Position numbers and translations under genes: made by a program. From Calamus simplicifolius (lineage: Eukaryota; Streptophyta; Magnoliopsida; Arecales; Arecaceae), in the NCBI GenBank assembly GCA_900491605.1, contig UESW01004011.1, positions 867,677 through 931,676 on the forward strand: a stretch of DNA of 64,000 bases. Direction: 5' to 3'. Under the pieces are notes generated by a model. The model saw nothing but the letters and a program-made list of their open reading frames with translations. It had not been told where the DNA came from and made no database searches. Shown here one piece after another: positions 1 to 13,600 of the stretch; the stretch's first letter is position 1, and each line of letters opens with the position of its first letter.

Positions 1-1010
1 CTCTGAAATTGTGCTCTTCTCCAATTGACCATCAAGTAATAATCATGAATAAATCCAAACCAATTCTCATCACTGTTTTAAGAATTTCGTCCCCCAATAA
101 GACAAAAGGACAACATTATCATTAAGAATCTCAGGAAGCTTGCAGCTCAATACTAGGTCCTCCAGATTTCAATAGAAATGCACAATCAGTGGTAAGCATG
201 TACATAATTATAAGTAGTGTTTTCTGAATTTTGACATAAATTTTTTAATTGCAAGGAAGTCTGCTATGAGTTCGGATGCCAAACCGAACCTTGTACAAAT
301 CATCCGACCACAACAGATCATTGATACCAAGCAGAAACCTTCATAAATCATGCTAAAACCTTTCCTCCAACACAATGTGGATGTCCTCATCCCCTTGAGT
401 TTCACCGCATCCAGGCCTCCCGGGATCTACTACTGCTCAAGGAATCTGCAGGACATGGATACCCAAAAAACATTCCAGAGACCGTAACATAAAGTTGCCC
501 GTTTGACACTGCCGGACGTCTCAGGAATGTAAATATTGGCCAACTTGCTAGCTTTCAAGCACGGTGCAGAATCAGATACAAATGCATCCGGTAATCCAAA
601 AAATGCATGCGTTTGCGATCTCAACATATATTTATCACCACTGAGATTCGAGAATATAAAGTACAAACATTTATAGAAATCAAATCAGTTCTTTACATAT
701 ATCAATAAGGTACACAAGTAAAACAAAAAAAAATGAAGCAAAGAAAATAAAGTTATGGGGTCATTTCTGAACAAAGTATAACCCCTCACAAAAAGCCCTA
801 AAAGAAGGTGAAAGTGTCATCCAATCTTCTCTCATACAACCAAGTGTAACGTACACTCATCAGCTCCAAAAACATCCCTTAGCTCCAACCTTAACATGGC
901 AGCAGAGCAGAACAGGAGGCTCTTGCAAATGGCTACGATCTTAAAAAACCACAGCCAAATGCAACAAATGTGATAATTCTAAAGGCTATCCTTCACTCCA
1001 ATCACTCTAG
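1..1010. other. 3' flank / 3' UTR of the RHD3-like gene
   Basis: This is AT-rich sequence downstream of the RHD3-like stop codon. The part adjoining 1010 is presumably 3' UTR on the minus strand. I found no clear AATAAA on the minus strand, so the polyadenylation site is unplaced. The short minus ORFs at 208-405 and 430-666 show no recognisable family features and I do not call them genes. Confidence 0.4.
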
Positions 1011-1624
1011 TCACTGTGTTAACCGGCTCGAATACTCTACCCCACTCTCTGACGAGGTCATATTAGAAGATGCATCAGATGTTGAACTGCCATAAATGCC
1101 ATTCCTGAAGCTTTTTGAATCAAGTTCCGGGTTCCTCTGGGGTTCCGGAGCTGCAGGCCTTTGGCCCTCATCTGCTAGCCTCTTTAGGATGTTCATTACT
1201 GTTGGGAGAAACTTCGTGGACAAGGAGAGGAGACCAGGGAGCTGCCCAATGACAGGCAAATACTCAAAATCAGACCCAAAAAGGTCTTTCCAGCTTGACC
1301 ATAAAAAAATGAAAATTGGTGCTTTTATTCCGACACTCACCATGCCATTTTGGAATTCTCCCGAGATATCTAGCAGGACCCAGATGGCCTTTCCCACTAG
1401 AAAGGCAATGAATATAACAGCAACGTAAAGAGGATTTCTGCAAAAAAGAAGAAACCAGAGATATTTAATTCAAATCAGGAGAGGCAGAGTTTTGCCAGAT
1501 ATATTCAACCCATAAGTTTAAGTAATTACCTTAAAAGTGTCATAAATTCATTGAATCCCAAGACAAGAATGGCAACAATCGCCCATGGAGGGGGTAACCA
1601 GTTGTTATTACGCTTGTTGGCTTC
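1011..1624 (-). CDS. RHD3: RHD3-like exons 20-22: membrane hairpin and C-terminal tail
   Basis: Exon 20 (1624-1530) and exon 21 (1437-1341) encode two adjacent hydrophobic stretches (WAIVAILVLGFNEF and LYVAVIFIAFLVGKAIWVLL). These form the ER membrane hairpin typical of this GTPase class. Exon 22 (1241-1011) encodes LPGLLSLSTKFLPTVM, then a proline/serine-rich cytosolic tail ending in SRLTQ and a stop. The 99-base intron 1340-1242 happens to be open in frame, so retaining it would insert residues between the hairpin and the tail without a stop. Confidence 0.92.
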
Positions 1625-4600
1625 CTGTATTAAGAAACATTGTGAACTGCTACCTTAAAATTACCATTATGCAAGGCATGCATGGACAAAACATTATAAT
1701 TTTTATACAAGAAAGCAGTCTCCCAATTATTATTTACATACACATTTACATAAAGTAAGATGTACGAACTACAATGTGACCATGGTAATTGCACGGACCT
1801 CAAGAGTAATATTGACTAGAAGTGGTAAATTACAATTACTTCCTGCTTTTTGTGAAGAAAATAAGAGAAGAAAATGCAACAATTACTTTTTTTAATGCTA
1901 ATTTACCAATACTTGCTTCCCTGTCTCTTTTTTTTTCAGAAAAAAAAAAAGACCGCATGCCAGGACAAGGTGATCAATGAATATAAAGCTAGAGAAAAAA
2001 CACATACAAGCCAAAAAAGAACCCCAATGACCAGAAAGGAGCCCCCATCAGCTCCACTCTAGAACACCATGCTACTCAAGTCTAGAACCCAGCTATTTTG
2101 AACCTACCAGGACATTTTACACCTATCATTTTTTTCTCTCCCAGATGGATCGCCAACAATTAACGAAGTCTACTGCTTTGTGCTTAAAATGTGCAAGTGA
2201 ACTGTCCTTTTGACCGTCTTAAAATTTCAGAGAGAGACTTCCCCGCTCATCCAAAAGTTAGAGAAGTTCCCTACTTTATTAAAAGAAAACGGCTGCTTCA
2301 TGAGTTGGCTATGCTACAGAGCCATACTTTGTGATCCCCTGGAGTTTCGGGTTTCAAAGATCAGATAGCTAAACCACCAACTCCAATTAATAGCATGACT
2401 GCAATGTGCTGACAGTTGCTGATGAGGTTCAGAAGCTGCCCGTTTCCTCAATCTCCAAGTCCTTAAAATTCATTTTGATGATCTAACAAATATACAGTAC
2501 ACACTGCCTGCCAAATACCAACCCCCAACACAAGGTTATCAAGCCTAAGGACTTGCCAAGTTGGTGGTCAGCCAATGACTTGGTTAATAACCGGTCGCTT
2601 TAGGTTTAAATTAGATAGCAGAAGGCAACATCTCCAATACGTCCTATCATTCATGTTTACAAGTAATTGGCAATTGTTGACCTTCAGAAAGAGCCAGGTT
2701 CATGTCTAAGTCTCTAAAATAAATGATATGACAACACAGTAACAACCCTACCATATCACCATAACGTCTCCTTATAAGTTCAGCAAGTTAAAATGAACAA
2801 ATGAGTGCAAGGACATAAGTTTGTGTGCATGCATGTGCATGTCTGTTTTTTCCACCAATTACTTCTTTTATATTTGTGCTGTAATATTTATGGTATTGAT
2901 CAACCACAAGAAAAGCAACAAAGATGCAACTCTTTCAATAATTTAATGCAACTATAGCAATGAAATGCTTGGGACAGCAATAAAAAGTGATTACCACTTA
3001 TAAAAGAATGGACTCATTCAGAAGAGAAAATTCTTCAGTTTAAAATTGCATTTATAATGCAGTTTTATATCAAATTATTGCTCATAGAACCCTTCTTCCT
3101 TATTTCACCAAAGAAAGAGCTATCCGTTCCTTTGAAAACTCAAGAAGACGTACAATAGATTTAATCAGAGCCAGCCAATGCTGAGAATAGTGAAATCAAA
3201 AGTAAGTGGCACACACTTCAGAAGCAAAAGCACATCAACATCCAAATGGATGATGAGATACTTCCAGTCCAGGCAAAATTCTTTAGTTCAAACTGAAAGC
3301 CATCATCATTTCTATCAACTAGCCATAAATCTCTTCCACTCCTCAATATCAAGCTTTGATGGCATAAACATAATGTTTTTTTAATAAAAAAGGTACAGTA
3401 TTTCTGAATCCGACTCCCAGAAGACACCTCATAACAGCATTTGACAAATTAATCGATTTTTTTATAAATGATATTACCAACTTGAGATACCACAATATAA
3501 ATATAGCAGTAGAAAATATCAAAACCTTCAGAAACTAATCAATTTTTTTGTATTATTGGCATTCATAATTTGAATAGATAGGGCAAACAACACAAACCAT
3601 GTCAAAAAGATGAACTTGAGAATATACCTGAGCAGCAATAGCCTGAGTTACAGTATACTCAGTTTCTGCATTGAATTGCCTCCACAAAGACTTGCATTGG
3701 ACTGGTGTAAGCAAAGTTTTTGTTGGTGGAACCTGAAGAAAAAATAGAACATATCAACCTAAATTATCGAATCATAACTAAGAGAGTAGCACTCTCAAGA
3801 GAATGGAATATGCTACGAAAATGATGCATTTTTTGCATGGTTGAAGAAAGATGACCACAATCACTGCAATTCTCAATATATACACAACTGAGACCATTAA
3901 ATGCAAACCACATAATTAGACTTTACAGAGTGCAACCTCACTAATGCAATTTGTGCAGTAGCTAGTATTTTAGGGCTAAATATATGTGTCTATATATATA
4001 ACATGTGGATGGACCACGAATTTATCGAGAGGAAAGGGTATCTGCTACTCTCTAGTCCAAATCAACAATAGGGTATCCAATCAAAAATTCACACCATCAA
4101 TTATGATATATGCCACTAAAAATTCTTATCAACTAAATATCATATATTTTGGCAGCTCTAACCTATGCATCATGTGAATACAAAAATGGACAGCTTTCAT
4201 TGTGCTAATGTTCTTTAATACATGATAAGATATTTAAATTGAGAATCTATCTTCTTAATTATGACCTATATTTTGACCTACACATGTTAAAACATATATA
4301 GACTGAAAATCAATAATATTTCAATGCTTAGATCATAGCAAAAAATGATATCACATCATTTTTAATCTTTTTTTTTTTGCATCCACATGATGCATAAGTT
4401 GGATATCACCAAATTCCATGATTTTTATTTGTAAGTATTTTGGTGGCGTAAATCATGATTAACGGGGTGGATTGGTAATTGGATACTCCATTATTGATTT
4501 TGGACTTAGGAGGAGCAACACGCACATACATTTATATAAATAATACAGCCAATACACTATAGTTATGTGTGGGCCGATTTATGCAAAATCATAAGAATTT

Positions 4601-7600
4601 TATGTGGTTGGATGATGAAGGCAGGCAACTAGAAACCAGAACACCCTGACTAGATGCTCTGTTTACCATAACCAGTTGACCTATCAACCACCAAACAAAA
4701 CACTGACTTGATCGGAATACCGTAAGTTAACAGCTTACGAAAAGGAAGGACAAAATTACTAATGTATAAAAGGACAATATCATTGGCATTCATGGCTAGT
4801 CCAAGAAAAGCTTTAGGAAACTGGTGCAAAGTTATCGGAATTGAAGAGAAAACTAAAATAAATAAAAAAGGGTTTATAAAAATAGGCATATCTTATTCAC
4901 CAAATGCAAGTGGTGGAACTTGATACCCAACACTAGGTGAATTTAACCTATAAAGACATGATTATCAAGCACACATATGTCTTGAATATATCAAAACAGG
5001 TCAGAAAATTGATCACCTCTTCCCATGAGCTTGAAGCCAGTGGATCAGATGTTTGGATGCTTCTATTTGCATTGCCACTCTTAGCAGTATCTACCAAAGC
5101 CAGTGAGAGTATATTCTCAATGCTATCAGACTCATCATCCAAACGAATTGCAGCCAGTACAGAGAGCAACTTCAAGGACTGCAAGCAATTAAATTTTTTG
5201 CCTAAATATGCATATTTCAAATTTAATTCACAGTACCAAAATAATAACATTATAATTATAACAGAGTTATTATTCATGACATACTGCAGAACGAGCAGTT
5301 TTTGTAATTGCTCTGATGTCTTCCTTTCCTGTCCAAACTCTTGGCATTGAGTCAGAGTCACGGCTAAACAACGTTGCAAACCTGTAAATGGCTACAAAAT
5401 TGATCTAATTCTGAAAACAAAGGATGTTACAGTCTAAAAGGAAAAAAGAAAAGGGATAAAAGCATGTTACCTATCCTTCATACGAATCAAGACCCTTCCA
5501 GCTTCTTCTTTAGCCTTAGATTCAACAACATTTCTAGCATACTCCTCTAGTTTTGTAATCATTTATCTGTAGTTGTCTGGTCAATATCAAATGCTGAGAG
5601 GGCAGAAGAAAACCAGAGATAGCTGACTTAGTTTCACGCTGGAGAAGTTTTCTTATTGCTGGCCAGGTATCATCACTAGCTGCATCAAGGAGAGCTTCCA
5701 CAGGTTCTGCAAGAGCCTTATTCAGTTGCCCCTGCAAGTATATCAGATCCTTGGTAATTAATGACAGCACTTATAGTTACATTCTATGAGATAACAGCCA
5801 TCTAAACTCCAAAAGCATCAATGATTTTTGTTCTCAAATACCTTATCTACTTTCCATCAAAATTTAATCATAACTGGCATTAGTTTCTTTGTTAGTTAAT
5901 CGCTTACAAGAATCTTCTAAAGAGGCTATATTTTGGTAACATTAGAAAAGGAATAGCAAACCTACTTTCCTATGTAATTTTCACGATTGTTTCTCATACA
6001 CTTTCCGTTCCCATGACTCAATCTCAAACTGCAATCACGTCCTCCCTCTATTTCTACAACAAAGTAACTAACATGATCCAATAAGGTCAGCCGGGATCTA
6101 CCTCAATACCCTTCCTCCCCCGACAAACCCCCCCCCCCCCCCCCCCCTCCTTTGAAAAAGCTAATGCTTCCATCTCTTCTCTAATTTCTACTATAATCCA
6201 ATGAGAAAGGAACAACAGATGGATGACCCTGAATTAAGAGGAAGAAAATCATTGAAGGTAAGATCATGATTTAGAAGAAAACTGAGAACACAGGAGGTTT
6301 GGTTATCTGATGAGGGGGCGTAGACTGAAAAACAAAGTACTTTAGATTTTAATTTTCAATATCTACACTGGGGTTGTTAGATTTTTAATATTCTTATTTC
6401 CCATATGTTGGCCAATATTTTGCATGCTCAATAAATCTATTGGGTGGCTATATGATGGAACTGATTCAAGAAAAAGCAGGGAAAAAGACAGGAAAGGAAA
6501 GCCACCACCTGGACAGTAAGCATTTTAGTCAGTTGATATTACGGTTTAAAATAATGGCATTATCATGTTATTGGTCCTGTAACAATTTCGAAGATGCATG
6601 TGGCATGCACCTGGGGTGTATCATATGTAGACAATTTTAAGTTTAATATCTGTAACTATAAAAAATTCCTAAATTGGCAAGAAGAAATAGGAAAACCAAT
6701 AATATCTTAAGAACTACGTTCCTGGAAACTATACTCAATGATATAGCATACAAATATTAATTTGCACCCCCACATGCATTTCATGTGCCCCTATGCTGGT
6801 TTTCAATTAAAAAAGTCCAAAATACCTCATATTGAGCACAGAGTTCAGACAATTTTGCAGCACAAACTGAGGCAACATGTGCATCAATATCACGCCGAAG
6901 CTTATCCCGAACCTTTGAAGGGTCCCATTGTGCTTGCTCAATAGCTGTATCTGCAATCCCAATAAGTTACCACAGACCAGCAGGGAAAAGAAAAGGGAAA
7001 AAAACTATTAGATAGCTGAACAGACAAATATCAGTTAATAGTACATAACATGATAAGATATTCCCTATAAAGAATGGGAAAACATGAAAACAAGTCATGT
7101 AATTAATTGAAGTTTCTAAAAATGCTACCACCTTCACATCCTTTCTCAAATTTTGACATGAAGATTGAGTACAAGTATGAGCAGCAACAGAAAATCCTTC
7201 TCCTCTTTCCAGAGCGTTGTCAAAAGCTTCCTTAAAATTATCTAGGGTTTTAAATCGCAGATGCCCCAACATAGATTGATAAGCTGGATGGACCATCTAG
7301 AAAGTACAGCAATGCAATCCATCAGAAACAACTGATCACGAATAACTAGGACAAACTTGAAATGAATTAAATTATATATCAAGAAAACATAAAAGAATGG
7401 GAGTACTTTAAAGTCAATTTATAAAATAATGTGCTAAAACCTAAGTTGCAGAAAGCTTGCAAATCCCCAATGGCTTCAGCTTTAGAAATGCAACCATGCG
7501 ACTAGGGTGCGTTTGGCACACTGGATTAGAAGGGGATAGAAACTTTTTAATCCTTTCCCATATTTGTTTTCCCCAAGGATAGGATAAATTTGATCCACAG

Positions 7601-10600
7601 GATAGCTAATCCCATTGGAAGGGGGATAATTTATCCTATCAAAAGAGATGTTTTTATTTTTATCTTATTGGGCTACTACTTTGTTTTCTCTTTTTTAACT
7701 CTATCCTCAGTAATAACTGTTATTTTTTCTAAGGGTATAACTGTTCTATCTGGTTTATTTCCTGCCCTCCACCAAATATGAGATAAGATAATTTTTATGA
7801 TATCTTATTTTTTATCCTATCCTGTACTTCCTTTTAGTTCTATGTACCAAACGCAACCTTAAAGACAACATTCCAGATAAGGAAACATGCTGCAAACCCA
7901 CTCTTTTTTCCAATCTAAGTAATATTACATAACAAGAGATTTATATACCTCACTTTATATTTGGCAATTCATAAGACATATTTCACATGTATAAATGTCA
8001 TTCCATCATGCTGTAATGAATCCTACACGCAACAAGATAATAACCACCAAACATTTGTGCCTTGAGAATGTTATCAACATCAGTTCAGTAAGGCAAGCTT
8101 AATACCATCATTGCACGCAGAACAGACACCTGAACATCTATATGTATTGTGCAAACATTTCTTAGGCTCTCCAAGCATCAGACAATCTGTACTTAATACC
8201 GAAGATCCCCCATCCCAACTCCAACATCTGTTATCACTGCACAAACATTCAAACTGACAAACCTTTTTCATGCAGGAGAAATCTAGCTTGGCCAACTAGA
8301 AGAAAACTTTCAATATCTCCAGAGTCCAAGCATTCAGCTAGCTTACAGTTTGACAAAGCCATGGTTTGGATGTGATCTTCCATGCCTTGTCAAGCTCAAC
8401 AGTAAGATCATATCAAATGTGTTACTTCTGGAAATATAACTTAAATTTTAATTCAAGTGTGTCATTTTCCATTACTGTTATTTCTTTCATACTTCGGGAA
8501 TGCACAGGCATAAGTTAACGCATGAAAATCTCACAAGGAACAAAATATGGATACCCATCAACTATTCCACCTATAATTTGGACATAATTGCAACTCTTCC
8601 AAATTATAAATTTGATGTAAGCAGCAGAAATCTCTCAACATATTCTATGGCAATTCTCCCTTCACGAACTCAGCCAAACAAACTTCTCATTGGGTGTGGC
8701 AAGCTTTAAGAACTTTTTTACGTCCCACCACAGTAGATGTACAATAATTATTTGCAATAATCCAGAATAGCATAAGGTCTTTACAGATTGCAATACAGAT
8801 ATTACTTCAAGCAGGAAAACATTAGCATATTATCTACAAATTGCTGAGACTCAAACATGGAAATTGGCTCTGTCATGAAGAATAAGCATCAGATCAACTC
8901 TGCAAGTCCGCATTTAAATGTACCCCTTGTTAAAAGATGCTAGATAATTGTGCCAACATATAATAACACAAACTTTGCCTTATCTAGAGCTAAAGATTCT
9001 AACGAACACGCCAAAGCCATTATCTAACTAAAATAATCCAAGTACAGCTAAAGAACACAGCAAGCCCAGCATGATTTAATGTGAATATTAGGTACTAGCA
9101 ATATATAAAGTAGACAAACAAAAAATAAAAAGAAAATCATCATAAATAAAAAGAATTTGGAAAATGGCATATAGAAATTACATAGGCAAATTAATACAAA
9201 ACCTTGGAATGTGCAAGCGACATGGATTGAGTAATGGTGCTCTATATTTGTGCCATACCACTATTGTGCATAAATAACATTAACAGCACTATATCTTGGA
9301 TTGCAATATGATATTCACTCAGTATAGACATTTAAAAAAAAAATCAGTTTAATAATACCTCCAAAAGTTTTGCTTCAAGTTGCTGCCTCTTTGCACTTCT
9401 CACAGCTTCATCAAAATATATAGCTTCTGTATCATATCTGCAAAAAATAGAACAATTTAATAAAACTTAGGAACAAGAGCAGAAAGAGAAACATTAGCAA
9501 ATCAATCTTCTGGTGCTATAAATTTCCACATATAAATCTCTTCCACTATCTTCTAAACTTGATAATGAAATCTATTTATGGTATGGTCTGGTAGAAATAC
9601 AGAAGCTTGAACTACAATAGGTCGTTATAAGTGTATAACCAGCTTTCCTCAAGCACATAATGCAAACAGCAAGCATCAAAGACCCCAAGATAATCTAATG
9701 GGACACAATAGTTATATGCATATACACCTAAGGTAATATCAGCTACATTAAACTCTGGCAATACAAGATCTTGGTTGTATATCATATTTGACTTGACATC
9801 TTTGGTTATAATTGTTACCTAGTGACATAAAAAAAATGACATCAAGTTTTGACTATTCATCTGTTTGGAAGTGTCAAAGTATCATTAACTGTCCAAATGT
9901 TATGGTATCAAGAAACTTATATTTGAAGAGTTCTGCTAAAGCAGACTACAACCAACAACTTCATTCAATCCATTTGGGTCACTTCAAGACTCACGGTTTA
10001 GCATTTGTTCCTATGAAGTTCAAAGTTGTCTAACACTAAAAGTTCCTTTCTGTCCTTTCACAAGATGTTTATAAAGGTCTTTTCAAGGTCTACTCCCCTT
10101 TTTACCATGCTGCACCATAGGCCAACTTCCTACGTGAGCCTCCTCCAGTCATTACTGAACAGGGCTATCCTAATTTTTCTATGGAATGAGATGCTGCCAT
10201 CCTGTCCCGTTCCATCCCAACACTTAAGGTAGAAGATGTCTTAGAATGCGTCAAATGGGACACTAGGATAATAACAGGAAAGCCCCATCCCAATACTTGA
10301 GCCATAACCCATTCCGATGTCCCACAAGATATCCTGTTGAGATATGAATCCATGGCCGCAACTGCTACACTTCCTAGCATTTGCTCATCTTTATCACTAA
10401 TCAGCATAAATAAATGACTGACTGGTTGAACAACCCAGATATAACTTTCATGTGGGATGACTAGTCCCAAATATAGGGGATTAATGAAGCAAGGACAATT
10501 GTCAAGATAAAGTTTAAAACGGACAAATTAAAACTATCTTTTCTAAAAGAATAGCAGAGTTTCTTCCAAAATATTTAGGTTTCTATTTAGCTCTTATGTC

Positions 10601-13600
10601 CATGTTATAAATTTTTTTTTTTTCATCAGGGCAAAATGTATTTAATTTAGATTATGAACATAACTTATCTAGGAATTCTCTTACTTAATTTTTTTTTTTT
10701 AATAGACACTTCATTCTCACCTAATATGATGAGAATATGCCATCCATGCCTTCGTCCTTAATAATGTTTTTTTAATCAGGGCACTAATTTATTGATTTAG
10801 ACTACTAACATCACTTATCTGGGAAAGCTCTTACTTGATTTTTTTTTTTCCATAGACACCTCAACTTATATATTACCAACCAGAAAATTGGACTGCCTTT
10901 TCTAAATCCTAATCATGACTAGAACCAATAAAACTAACAAACTGTTCAGAAGATAACAATAAATAACAAGGATGCGTACCCATATAAGCACTTGAATAAG
11001 ATTGCAGTAACCTTTTTCCCAAACCCTGGTACTATGTCATGTTGAACAGCCTCTTCAAGTTGAAGCCACTCCTACCACGCAGCAAATAATGCTATAACAT
11101 TCATGTTTGAAAATTTCATTAACAGAGTATGCAGACATGAATTACAGGATGGATATCAATTACCTCATCAGCACCTATATAAGCAAGTTTTTCGTTAGCA
11201 ATTTCTTCACAGCGTACAGTGGCTACCATAACCTACAGGGAAAAGAAAGATAAAATTCAAACCATAACCATTGGAAATTCAATCCTGCTACAGAAAATTA
11301 ATCAGATCATCACCTTGTGTGCAGGCAAATCAAGGTCCTTATTCTCCTTGATAACCTTCCAGATCTGTTGCGCACTAAATGAAAATCCTGAAGCAGGAAC
11401 AACCCCCCTGCGATCCCCAGCAAGTCCACCAGGAGCAATAGAATGAAAAAATCTTTGTCTTAAACTGGCAACCTTCATTAATTACAATATAAAATTAATA
11501 AGCAACCACAAAAAGTCGTCCTAGCCAACCAAAGGATGATGGCTAGATTAAAGGTGTTCACATGATTTCAAGTTGATCAAGCATTTGGTTTTCCAAATCA
11601 AAGAACTTACGCTTTTGATGATATGAGGAGGACTTGTCATTTGATATGAGTACAAGGTGAAGCAAGATAACAATATAAACATTAAAAAATACAGATAAAA
11701 TGGCTCCACAATCTAACACTGCAATGTCATGATGACTTTATTGTCATAGCTACAGCTGTTCTAGCATTTGAAATTTATATTTTTAGCAGTAACCATAGAT
11801 TAATTGAATATAATAAATAACATGGACAATAATAATATTGTCTACTATCTTATGCCAAAAAGATTAAAAAAAAATATGGTAGTCCCCTTATTTTTAGCAA
11901 TGTCAAATGCTCTTGAGAGTTCATTATATCACCTCGTGCATGAACCATAACAAAAGAATTGAAACTTAATTAAAGCAGCAGGCACCAAAATTTTGTTAAA
12001 CTGGTGGTTCACTTTCCCTAAAAGGCACCAGTATATAGAAGATGATAAAAGGTTTCACCCAAGATAATTCTGGCCAGCTGTTGAGAATAATTTTCTGCAT
12101 AACGAGTATTATCTTATTTGCCTGCTGGTTTTGAAAAGAAGCAAATCTACACTAAAAAGTAACTTCTCTTATTTATAAGCCTAGTACTCATTGTTACATC
12201 TGGTCCTATTTCTGGAGTCCATTTGGGAAATCTGAATTTTCTACCTTCTAAAAGGAATTGGGCATCCATCAAATTACAATGCAAACTACTAATTGGAGAC
12301 ACTGAGTTGACCAACTTCTTCCCAAGAATTAAACTATGAATTCCAGTCAGTTCTCATTCAAATACATAGTCATTGGTATACAACTATGGTAGAATTTACA
12401 ACTGCCTTTTATCTTCCATATAAAAGTAGTTGGAAATCCATATAAAAGTAGTTGGAAATTGGAGATGGTCCCATACCCCCACTCCAGTTATCTCTACAGT
12501 GACTTAGCAGTTGGGTTCTTTTACATCCTTTTAAAAATAATCTAGGGTTACTCGAACCCCATGATATAGTAGGTTAACTCCTTACCTCTTACTTTACATT
12601 GCATGTTGCTATTTTTTTATAGAAGTATCCTATGTTGTTTATTGGAAGTTAATAAGCTTTCTATTTCATAATGAGTGGGTGCTTCACACCAGTGTTATAT
12701 ATTATGTAGCAGCTTGATTTGCATTGTTTCATGCAAGAAACATATGTTCTATGTCATTCAAGTGATCAGTAAAGCAACGAAGCATAGCAAGTATTCCAAA
12801 TAAATCACAAGTTGAATTGGTATAGTAGAAAGGCAAGCAGTGTCCACACGAAACGACGCACCTGTTCATTGAATAGCTCTTCTTTCTCTTCATAACTTGA
12901 AAGAGCCACAACTTTAACCTGGTTACTTATATCAAATTAGATGATCACGTAACAAATCCAATTTCATGAGCAATGGATAAATATAATGATCATTGTCTCA
13001 TATCAGTCATTTATGACAGCTTACATTGAAAAATTCACCAAGGGGAGTTTCTTTATGAGCTTGTGGTTTTGGAACAGAATCCCATATCTGCAAAAAATAC
13101 TTGATAATAGGGGGGGGGGGGGGAGAAAGGAAACAGCATTTATGTAGTGATCAACCATTAGATAACATGAACCTTTTGAATATCTTCCCTCAGAACAGGT
13201 TCCAAATGTTCCAGAGGAGTCTGCACAAGGAAAAGAGGAAAAAATGCATAATCAAAACATGTAAAGAATGGTGAGAGGAAAAGAAACGCCTTTATGATAG
13301 AGGAAAGCAAATGGAACCTTGGTTTTATCACGTATGACAAATAATAATGTTGTTTTACGAGGACTAAACAACCGCATCATGACCTGTTATTACGAAACAA
13401 ACAGTGAAAACTAAAGCAAAACAACTAAAGCTACAGACACAACAAACTTACCTGGAATACTGTCTTCAAAAGAGGCTTATTGGCAGCCTGTTCTCGACCA
13501 ATATCATGACACCACCTAAATTAAGAAAGTAGTTCAGAAACACAATTTAAATTATTGCAAAACTTAAAAAACTAAACAAGCTTAGAAAGGGGAAATAAAA

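Noticed and set aside
208..666. Two short minus ORFs downstream of the RHD3-like gene
   Set aside because: No recognisable motifs, no splice context, and AT-rich surroundings; probably 3' UTR or intergenic.
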